Origin: Hyphomicrobium sp.
Lineage (GTDB): Bacteria; Pseudomonadota; Alphaproteobacteria; Rhizobiales; Hyphomicrobiaceae
Length of the DNA stretch: 64,000 nucleotides
Assembly (NCBI GenBank): GCA_016716675.1
Contig: JADJVG010000001.1
Span: 62,001-126,000, forward strand
Direction of reading: 5' to 3'
Both the position numbers and the translations under genes were made by a program. Below the pieces are notes generated by a model. It was given only the letters and a program-made list of their open reading frames with translations. It did no database searches and was not told the DNA's origin. Position 1 is the stretch's first letter. Every line of letters begins with the position of its first letter. Shown piece after piece: positions 44,430-51,259 of this stretch.

Positions 44430-45584
44430 ATGACCATAAAACTCCCCCCCAACATCGCGACGCCCGCTTACGTGCTCGATGAAGCGGCGCTGAAAGCCAA
44501 CATGGCGACAGCGGCGCGCATCAAGCGCGAGACCGGCTGCAAAATTCTGCTGGCAACGAAAGCTTTCTCGCTTCCTGCCGCTTTTCCGCTGATGCGTGAG
44601 ACGCTCGACGGCACGACGGCCAGCGGCGAATACGAAGCCCGCATGGGACACGAGGAGTTCGGCAAGGAAGTCCACGTCTACTCACCTGCTTACTTTCCCG
44701 GCGAAGTCGAACGGCTGACCAAAATCGCCAAACACATCTACTTCAATTCGGCCGACCAAATTCATAGCTATCTGCCGCTCGTGAAAAAGGCCGGCGGCAC
44801 GAAGATCGGCTTGCGCATTAATCCCGGCTACAGCCAGGCAACGCTTGGCGGACCGCTCTACGACCCGTGCGCGCCGTATTCGCGTTTCGGCGCGACGCCG
44901 GACAGCCTCGACGACGTGCCGTGGAACGACGTCTCGATCCTACACGCTCACGCACTCTGCGAAGCCCGCCATTCCGGCTCTGTCGGTCTGATCGAACACG
45001 TCGCTAAAAACTTCGCGCCGTATATTCGCAAGGTCGAAGCCGTGAACTTCGGCGGCGGCCATTTCATCAACAAGCCGGGATACGATGTTGGCGCGCTGAT
45101 CGCGGCCATCAAAGCCTTCCGCGCTGAGTTCGGCGTCGAGGTCATTCTTGAGCCGGGCGCGGGCCTCGTCGTCAACACCGGCTATCTGGTGGCTAGCGTC
45201 ATCGGTATGCACCGCAACGACAAGACGATCGCGATCCTCGATGCGTCGGCGTCAACGCACATGCCGGACGTTCTGGAAGTGCCGTACACGCCGGAGATCA
45301 TCGGCGCGACGATCGTCGAAGCGGGCGACGCCCCAAAGCCGAATAGCTACATCCTCGACGGCAAGACCTGCATGACGGGCGACATCATTGGCGAATACGA
45401 ATTTTCAAAGCCGCTCGCCGTCGGCGATCGCGTCATCTTCACCGACATGATGCAGTATTCTTTTGTAAAGAATAATACGTTCAATGGCGTACCCTTGCCG
45501 GATCTCGCCGTGCTCAGTGAAAACGGCGACTATCGTGTCTTGAAATCATTCGGATACGAAGATTTCCGCGTGCGCCTTGGATAA
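44430..45584 (+). CDS. nspC: Carboxynorspermidine decarboxylase
   Basis: NspC is a PLP-dependent fold III decarboxylase that converts carboxynorspermidine or carboxyspermidine to the triamine. The 384-residue product has the PLP-lysine segment KILLATKAFSLPAAFP near the N-terminus, LRINPGYSQATLGGPLYDPC, NFGGGHFINKPGYDVGALI, and the C-terminal YILDGKTCMTGDIIGEYEF with the active-site Cys and Asp. The length is typical. Together with the dehydrogenase upstream it forms the carboxyspermidine pathway, the SAM-independent route to spermidine used by many Alphaproteobacteria and vibrios. The start MTIKLPPNIATPAYVL matches the family. Confidence 0.93.
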   Translation: MTIKLPPNIATPAYVLDEAALKANMATAARIKRETGCKILLATKAFSLPAAFPLMRETLDGTTASGEYEARMGHEEFGKEVHVYSPAYFPGEVERLTKIAKHIYFNSADQIHSYLPLVKKAGGTKIGLRINPGYSQATLGGPLYDPCAPYSRFGATPDSLDDVPWNDVSILHAHALCEARHSGSVGLIEHVAKNFAPYIRKVEAVNFGGGHFINKPGYDVGALIAAIKAFRAEFGVEVILEPGAGLVVNTGYLVASVIGMHRNDKTIAILDASASTHMPDVLEVPYTPEIIGATIVEAGDAPKPNSYILDGKTCMTGDIIGEYEFSKPLAVGDRVIFTDMMQYSFVKNNTFNGVPLPDLAVLSENGDYRVLKSFGYEDFRVRLG

Positions 45585-45659
45585 GTGAAGGCCGGTATGT
45601 CCCCGCGCCAAATTCGGGTATGATGCCCGAACACCCCGGATAACCAAATCGACCATACT

Positions 45660-48308
45660 ATGAAACCTGAATCACCGCGCCCCGTTCTGTTGGCAGAGTA
45701 CACACCGCCTCCCTATCTGATCAGCAAGGTTGATCTGTCCATTTCGCTCGACCCGACGCGGACCCAGGTCAAGGCGCGCTTCAAAGTCGAACGCAATCCG
45801 AAGTCAACGGCGCCGCGCGCCCTGCGTCTCGACGGCGAATATCTCGAACTCGATCAGCTCGCCATTGAGGGCGTCGAGTTGCTGAGCCACGAGTACGCGC
45901 TCGATGAGACGGGCCTGACCATTCACGCGCCACCGCTCGTGCCGTTCACGCTGACGCTGACCACGTTTGTCAATCCGCAGGCCAACACGGCGCTGCAGGG
46001 CATCTACCTATCGCGCGGCATCTATTGCTCGCAATGCGAGGCGCAAGGCTTCCGCCGCATTACGTTCTTCATCGACCGCCCCGACGTTCTGTCGGTCTAC
46101 ACCGTGCGCCTCGAAGCGGAACTCAAGACCGCGCCCATCCTGCTCGCCAACGGTAATCCGGTCGAGCGCGGCACACTTGTCGGTGGCCAACGCCATTACG
46201 CCGTCTGGCACGACCCATTCCCCAAGCCGTCGTATCTGTTCGCCATCGTCGGCGGAGATTTGGCGCCCGTCGGCTCGAACTTCAAAACCATGTCGGGACG
46301 CGACATTGATGTGCGCATCTACGTCGAGCACGGCAAAGAAAACCGTGCCCACTGGGCCATGGATTCACTCAAGCGAGCGATGGCTTGGGACGAGCGGCGC
46401 TTCGGCCGCGAATACGACCTCGACATCTTCAACATCGTCGCCGTGTCGGATTTCAACATGGGCGCGATGGAGAACAAGGGCCTCAATATTTTCAACGACC
46501 GCTTGATCCTGGCATCCGCAGAAACGGCAACAGACGCCAACTACGAAGCCATCGAAAGCGTGGTGGCGCACGAATACTTCCACAATTGGACCGGCAACCG
46601 CATCACTTGCCGCGACTGGTTCCAGCTGTGCTTGAAGGAAGGTCTCACCGTCTACCGCGATCAGGAATTCTCAAGCGACGAACGCAGCCGAACCGTGCAG
46701 CGCGTGTCCGACGTGCGCCAACTGCAAGCGCTGCAATTCCCCGAAGACCAAGGGCCGATGTCGCATCCGGTGCGCCCGGAGAGCTACATCGAGATCAACA
46801 ACTTCTATACGCCGACGGTCTATGAAAAAGGCGCCGAGCTTGTCCGCATGATCGAGACGATCCTCGGTCCGCAGACATTCCGCGCCGGTATGGATCTTTA
46901 TTTTGACCGTCACGACGGCGACGCCGCCACCATCGAAGATTTCCTGACCTGCTTCGAAGACGCCAGCGGACAATCGCTGGCCCACTTCAAGCTGTGGTAT
47001 TCGCAATCTGGCACCCCGGAGCTGGTGTGCGATTTCCGCCATGATCCGATTACCAGAACGGCGGAACTCGTCGTCCACCAGAATGTGCGCCCGTCGCACG
47101 CCCAGCCGAAAAAAGAGCCGTTGTTCCTTCCGATGAAGATGGCGCTGCTCGGCGGCAACGGACAAGAGCTGGATCTCGAACTCGAAAGCGGCACGGCGCT
47201 AAGACCCGGCGTGCTCGCCATCACCGAGCGCAGTCAGACGTTCAAGTTCAAGAACATCGCGACCCGTCCAGTGCCGTCGCTGCTGCGCGGCTTCTCGGCC
47301 CCCGTCAACGTCACGATTGATCTGTCCGACAGCGATCTCGCGTTCCTGATGCGCCACGACAGCGATCTTTTCAATCGCTGGAAAGCGGCCAACCGGTTTG
47401 CGTCGCGCACCATCCTGAACGCACTTGCCGGCGGAACCGCCGCAGCAACCGAAGCTGGCGCCTTGCGCTATGCCTCGGCACTGGCCGCCGCCTTGGAAGA
47501 CAGCAGCCTTGATGACGCGTACAAGGCCGAGCTGCTCAAACTTCCAACACCGTCCGATATTGCGCGCGACAAAGGCGCGAACGTCGATCCGGCCGCGATC
47601 GATGCAGCGCACCGCGCGATGAGCCGCCAGGTGGCGACCGCACTGTCGGCGCTGCTTGAAAAAATCTACGCCGGAGCAACCACCACCGAGCCGTACACAC
47701 CGGATGCCGCGAGCGCCGGACGCCGCGCCTTGCGCAATGCCGCGCTGACACTGTTGACGAGCCGCTGCGGCCTTGAAGACTACGCGCGCCTCGACCGCCA
47801 TTTCACCTTCGCCACCAACATGACCGACACGGCGCACGCGCTGAGCTTGCTCGCCGGTATCGACATCCCGGCACGCACGCGCGCCCTCGCCAGCTTCTTC
47901 GAGCGCTGGCAGGGCGATCATCTGGTCATCGACATGTGGTTCGCCGTTCAAGCGCAGTCACCGTTGCCGACGACGTTGAATACGGTCCGCGAACTCGCCG
48001 CGCATCCGCTGTTCAAGCTCTCGACGCCGAACAAGGTGCGGGCGCTGCTCGGAACCTTCGCGTTGTCGAACCCGTTGCAGTTCAACCGCGCAGACGGCGC
48101 GGGCTATGCGTTCCTGGCCGAAAAGGTGCTCGAGGTCGATAAACTCAATCCTCAGGTCAGCGCGCGGCTGCTCGGTGCCTTCCGCAGTTATCGCGCCCTT
48201 GAGCCGAACCGCATGCGCCTCGCCGCCGACGCTCTGTCAAGGGTTGCATCGACGCCCGGCATCTCGCGCGACCTTGGCGAGATCGTCGGACGCATGCTCG
48301 AAGATTGA
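45660..48308 (+). CDS. pepN: Aminopeptidase N (M1 family)
   Basis: PepN is a cytoplasmic zinc aminopeptidase that completes ATP-dependent protein turnover. The 882-residue product has the exopeptidase motif GAMENKGLNIFN (about residue 267) and zinc ligands in VVAHEYFHNWTGNRI (about 300-314), with the third Glu in LKEGLTVYRDQEFSSD. The C-terminal helical domain begins near 540 and ends LSRVASTPGISRDLGEIVGR. The length equals that of the E. coli type. The ATG at 45660 (MKPESPRPVLLAEY) is accepted. It follows nspC by 75 bases and could be read from the same promoter. Confidence 0.95.
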   Translation: MKPESPRPVLLAEYTPPPYLISKVDLSISLDPTRTQVKARFKVERNPKSTAPRALRLDGEYLELDQLAIEGVELLSHEYALDETGLTIHAPPLVPFTLTLTTFVNPQANTALQGIYLSRGIYCSQCEAQGFRRITFFIDRPDVLSVYTVRLEAELKTAPILLANGNPVERGTLVGGQRHYAVWHDPFPKPSYLFAIVGGDLAPVGSNFKTMSGRDIDVRIYVEHGKENRAHWAMDSLKRAMAWDERRFGREYDLDIFNIVAVSDFNMGAMENKGLNIFNDRLILASAETATDANYEAIESVVAHEYFHNWTGNRITCRDWFQLCLKEGLTVYRDQEFSSDERSRTVQRVSDVRQLQALQFPEDQGPMSHPVRPESYIEINNFYTPTVYEKGAELVRMIETILGPQTFRAGMDLYFDRHDGDAATIEDFLTCFEDASGQSLAHFKLWYSQSGTPELVCDFRHDPITRTAELVVHQNVRPSHAQPKKEPLFLPMKMALLGGNGQELDLELESGTALRPGVLAITERSQTFKFKNIATRPVPSLLRGFSAPVNVTIDLSDSDLAFLMRHDSDLFNRWKAANRFASRTILNALAGGTAAATEAGALRYASALAAALEDSSLDDAYKAELLKLPTPSDIARDKGANVDPAAIDAAHRAMSRQVATALSALLEKIYAGATTTEPYTPDAASAGRRALRNAALTLLTSRCGLEDYARLDRHFTFATNMTDTAHALSLLAGIDIPARTRALASFFERWQGDHLVIDMWFAVQAQSPLPTTLNTVRELAAHPLFKLSTPNKVRALLGTFALSNPLQFNRADGAGYAFLAEKVLEVDKLNPQVSARLLGAFRSYRALEPNRMRLAADALSRVASTPGISRDLGEIVGRMLED

Positions 48309-48723
48309 CAGCGCGGCGCGTGCAACGGCCTCAACGCCAGCAAATTCGGCCCTTTAAGGCGCGGCTAAATTAACCTTTAGCCGCTTTGCCTCAATTCAAC
48401 CCGAATCTTTTCTGCGCGGGATTTATTATCCTCGACAGGTGAGTCGCAAATCAGCGACTCTGATTCTCGACGGCCAGTGGAAGCGCGTAATTCAGCTTCG
48501 GGCGCGGGGGCGCACAACGGACATTCGGGGAAGCTCAAGATGGCGTGGACATGGTCCGCCCCTCATCGGGGACGTATTTCCGGCGCAGCCGCCGTATTGA
48601 GCAGCCACCGTTTTCTCAATAGCGCGATACAACGCGCCGCCATGACCTTGGGGCGCGGCGATACACTCAGACGAGGATGTCGCCGAACCTCAAGCCCTCA
48701 AGACCCCGCCGACAAGAAGCATA
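48309..48723. other. Intergenic region between pepN and the histidine-kinase-like gene
   Basis: This 415-base stretch has the pepN terminator hairpin and a second perfect hairpin, GAGTCGC-AAATCA-GCGACTC (48441-48460). A frame of 163 codons crosses the region, but its composition and lack of homology look non-coding. The promoter of the kinase-like gene is presumably here. Confidence 0.45.
48361..48390 (+). terminator. Putative terminator hairpin after pepN
   Basis: GCGGCTAAA (48361-48369) and TTTAGCCGC (48376-48384) form a perfect 9-bp stem with a six-base loop, followed by TTTGCC. The T-run is short. It lies 53 bases after the pepN stop. Confidence 0.5.
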
Positions 48724-49437
48724 ATGCCCGTCGCCGGTCTCCACGAACTCCTCAATCAACGCCCGGCGACCAGCGCAACAGACCGCGCCGCGTTCGCCCG
48801 CCTCACCGCCCACATGAGCCACGAGCTGCGCACACCGCTGAATGCGATCCTTGGTTTTTCAGAAATGATGTCGAACGAAGTGTTTGGCCCGCTCGGCTCC
48901 AGCTGCTACGCCTCCTATGCCCGCGATATCCATGCCAGCGGTATCAGCCTTCTGAAATCGGCCGATGATGCGCTCGCTATCACGGCGCTGCTAACGGCAA
49001 ACGAAAATCAACAGAAGTTGGCGCACACACCAGCCGCCACCACCGCCGCTGATGCCTTGGCCTTCCACGCGCCCGCATTCGCCGCCAACGGCATGTCCAC
49101 CCATTGCACCGTCGATACCGATGTCGAGATCGCTGCCAACCCGCAAGCCGTCCGGCAATTGCTGATCAACCTCATCGCCGACGCCACGATGGGCGCGGCA
49201 CCGGGCGCGCACGTTATGCTGGCCTCGCGGTGCGTTGGTTCAGAACTCGAAATCTGCCTGACGGTTTCCGGCCAATCGGTGACCGACACAGCGACGGGCG
49301 AGAGCTTCTCGCTGCTGCTGGCTCGCACCTTGGCCGAACTGTGCGGCGCCAAGCTGACGGTGACGGCCACACCGTCGAGCGACCGTTACGCCACCGTCCG
49401 CTTCATGCGTGTCGTCCAGAACGATTTCTTCGGCTGA
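48724..49437 (+). CDS. Histidine-kinase-like protein with a degenerate ATPase domain
   Basis: This 237-residue soluble protein has an intact HisKA phospho-acceptor helix (FARLTAHMSHELRTPLNAIL, the His near residue 38) and GFSEMMSNEVFGPL, as in PAS-less kinases of the DivJ/PleC type. The second domain looks like a HATPase fold (AVRQLLINLIADATMGAAPG, then SFSLLLARTLAELCGAKLTV). It lacks the N-box Asn-Ala-Ile-Lys pattern and clear DxGxG and GxGLG nucleotide boxes. It may therefore be a phosphotransfer protein or pseudokinase rather than an active kinase. It has no sensor domain and no partner regulator next to it. The ATG at 48724 is accepted with a weak ribosome site. Confidence 0.75.
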   Translation: MPVAGLHELLNQRPATSATDRAAFARLTAHMSHELRTPLNAILGFSEMMSNEVFGPLGSSCYASYARDIHASGISLLKSADDALAITALLTANENQQKLAHTPAATTAADALAFHAPAFAANGMSTHCTVDTDVEIAANPQAVRQLLINLIADATMGAAPGAHVMLASRCVGSELEICLTVSGQSVTDTATGESFSLLLARTLAELCGAKLTVTATPSSDRYATVRFMRVVQNDFFG

Positions 49438-49484
49438 CGGTAACGGGCCGTAAAACACGCGGCCCGCCATGACACAACACGCTA

Positions 49485-49982
49485 TCATTCATCATCCCGG
49501 TCGCGATTGAAATGGCGGCCAAACTTATGACCCTTGCGCCGTTCAAGCCACACTTGGAATTTGCTGCGCTCATCCGCGCTCATCTTTGACGCCGTCTCCA
49601 CCACCGCATCGGCCATCGCCGACCTGACGCGCAGCTCAGCAGCCGTCACGCGATCCATCGCGGCCTTGAAAGTTGCCTTGTCGAACGGCTCGACCGTCAG
49701 CACCTTGTTGGCCTCGCTCCAAGCATCGCGCACCGATTGTCTCAAGGGCCGTATGGCTTGACGTCCGGCCTTGAACTCTTCGATCAATTGCTTGCGGCGA
49801 TCGGGCTCGAAATCGCGGGCAAATCCCATCATGCCCGGCCCGCCAAACGGCCCATGGCGGTGATGCCAGAACGCCTTCGCAAAGCCGCCGATGAACACGA
49901 GATTGAGCGCCAGCGACGCGATCAATGCCACTTTGAACCAGCGTGGACGCCCCCCCTCAGGGGTGGCCGATTGCGTCGTCAT
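49485..49982 (-). CDS. CnrX/Spy-like periplasmic metal-sensor-type protein
   Basis: This 165-residue protein has an N-terminal membrane anchor (WFKVALIASLALNLVFIGGF) and a His/Gly-rich stretch (FWHHRHGPFGGPGMM), followed by an all-helical periplasmic domain (FEPDRRKQLIEEFKAGRQAI, ATFKAAMDRVTAAELRVRSA, MSADERSKFQVWLERRKGHK). This matches the heavy-metal-resistance / periplasmic sensor family that includes CnrX, ZraP and Spy. The start overlaps the anti-sigma stop by ATGA. With the sigma and anti-sigma genes upstream it forms a CnrH-CnrY-CnrX-like module, where this protein would sense periplasmic metal or stress. Confidence 0.8.
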   Translation of the reverse strand: MTTQSATPEGGRPRWFKVALIASLALNLVFIGGFAKAFWHHRHGPFGGPGMMGFARDFEPDRRKQLIEEFKAGRQAIRPLRQSVRDAWSEANKVLTVEPFDKATFKAAMDRVTAAELRVRSAMADAVVETASKMSADERSKFQVWLERRKGHKFGRHFNRDRDDE

Positions 49983-50501
49983 AGCAAGTCCTCATCCCAT
50001 AAAATATCGATGTCATCGCTCTGCGCAACCTGCTGCGTCGAGGTGTCGGTCGTATCGCTGCCCGTCAACACGGCTTCGGCGAGGGTTACAACGGTTGTGT
50101 TCTTGTCCGGCGAGAATGCCAAGCAAAAGAGATGCGGCGAGCGCGCCTGCCGTCAGCGCTTGGTTGCGCCACGGGCTGATGCGCGCCTTGCCCGGCACGC
50201 TGCGCGTCGGCGCCGCCACCACGTCCGCCGACACGACAGTGCGCGGCTGGCGCATGGCGCGCGACACGATCTGATCGGCCAACGCGGCATGACGCGCGTC
50301 ACTGATCTTTGGCGCGAAGCCGAGCACCTGATCGAGCGCGCGATAGTCAGCGATCCTGCGTTGCGCTTCCGCATCGTCACGAACGAACGCCGACAACTTC
50401 GCTTGCGCACCCGCCGGCCAACGCGCGGCATCGCCACCGTATGTTTCCAGCGTCCGGTCGAGCAGATCGAAAAGCTGCTTCTGATTCTGCATCTCACGCA
50501 T
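49979..50501 (-). CDS. Membrane anti-sigma-like protein, split by a 2-base deletion
   Basis: This protein of about 174 residues starts MREMQNQKQLFDLLDRTLET. Its cytoplasmic part has LDRTLETYGGDAARWPAGAQ and RRIADYRALDQVLGFAP, and it has one membrane segment (QALTAGALAASLLLGILAGQ, about residues 116-135). The first frame then runs into unlikely sequence. Another frame gives TTVVTLAEAVLTGSDTTDTS and DDIDILWDEDLL, then a stop coupled to the next gene. Restoring one AC in GAACACAACC (about 50089-50098) joins them. Its position between an ECF sigma gene and a CnrX-like gene, with overlaps on both sides, makes an anti-sigma role likely, though no family motif is obvious. Confidence 0.68.
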
Positions 50502-51163
50502 CTCTCAAACGCCCCGAAGTCTTCCGTGCCGGTATCGACCAGCATGGCTTTCCATTCCGCCTGCAACTGCGCCTTGAGGTGCCGCCGCGCACGGCCAAGC
50601 AGCGATTCCACCGCTTCGTCCGAAATCCCCATCGCGCTCGCAACCTCGATCTGGCTCATACCTTCATAGTGGAACAGCGTCAGCGCCAGCCGTTGCCGTT
50701 CGGGAAGTGTCTTCAGCGCCGCATCGACCCGGCGCTGCAAATCTTTCTCTTCCAGTGCTGCCAGTTGCCGGGGAGCTTCTGGAACTTCGGGAAGCTCCTC
50801 GACCACCGATAAGCGTTGCCGCCCACGCACCCGATCGATGCACAGGTTCGAGACGACCCGGCGCAACCACGGCTTTACGCCGGCAGCGCCAATTTCCAAC
50901 GAGGTGCCAGACCGCCACAGCCGCAAGAAGGCTTCCTGCGCCACATCCTCGGCCTCCGCATCGTCGCGCAACATGCGCCGTGCGATGCCGGTGACGGACG
51001 CCAGATGCCGCTCGGTCAGCGTCCGGAAAGCGGAGGCATCGCCGCCCGCGGAGCGCTGGACCAAATCGGTCTCATCGCCCGCTGCCGGGTGCGCCTGCGC
51101 GGAAGCATCCGTGCGGCCACCAGTGCTATCCAGTCGCGACGCTGCCACCGCACCCCTCAGCAT
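50494..51163 (-). CDS. ECF sigma factor, apparent 2-base deletion at the 3' end
   Basis: This ECF sigma factor has region 2 (FRTLTERHLASVTGIARRML, EDVAQEAFLRLWRSG, PWLRRVVSNLCIDRVRGRQR) and region 4 (LKTLPERQRLALTLFHYEGM, VASAMGISDEAVESLLGRAR). As written, the frame overruns the anti-sigma gene to 50153, which is implausible. Restoring one GA in GAGAGATG near 50500 ends the protein at FGAFERDA with a TGA overlapping the anti-sigma ATG, giving 223 residues. The start is uncertain: the ATG at 51163 (MLRGAVAASRLDS) is my choice, and a start at 51214 would add 17 residues. It lies about 100 bases downstream of glnE. Confidence 0.78.
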
Positions 51164-51259
51164 ACCTGAGCCCGTCTCATCGTCACGGCCTGCACCCGTC
51201 CGCCGCCAATCCACGCGTGTTGATTATGGAACGGGCAGGGTCGCAATTTCCGTCGCAGT

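Noticed and set aside
48477..48968. 163-codon frame before the histidine-kinase-like gene
   Set aside because: It overlaps the kinase gene out of frame, and its first half has no recognisable content.
50153..50493. Continuation of the 51 kb sigma factor to a 353-residue protein
   Set aside because: The extra 120 or so residues are the anti-sigma gene read out of frame. A 2-base loss in a GA repeat explains the overrun better.
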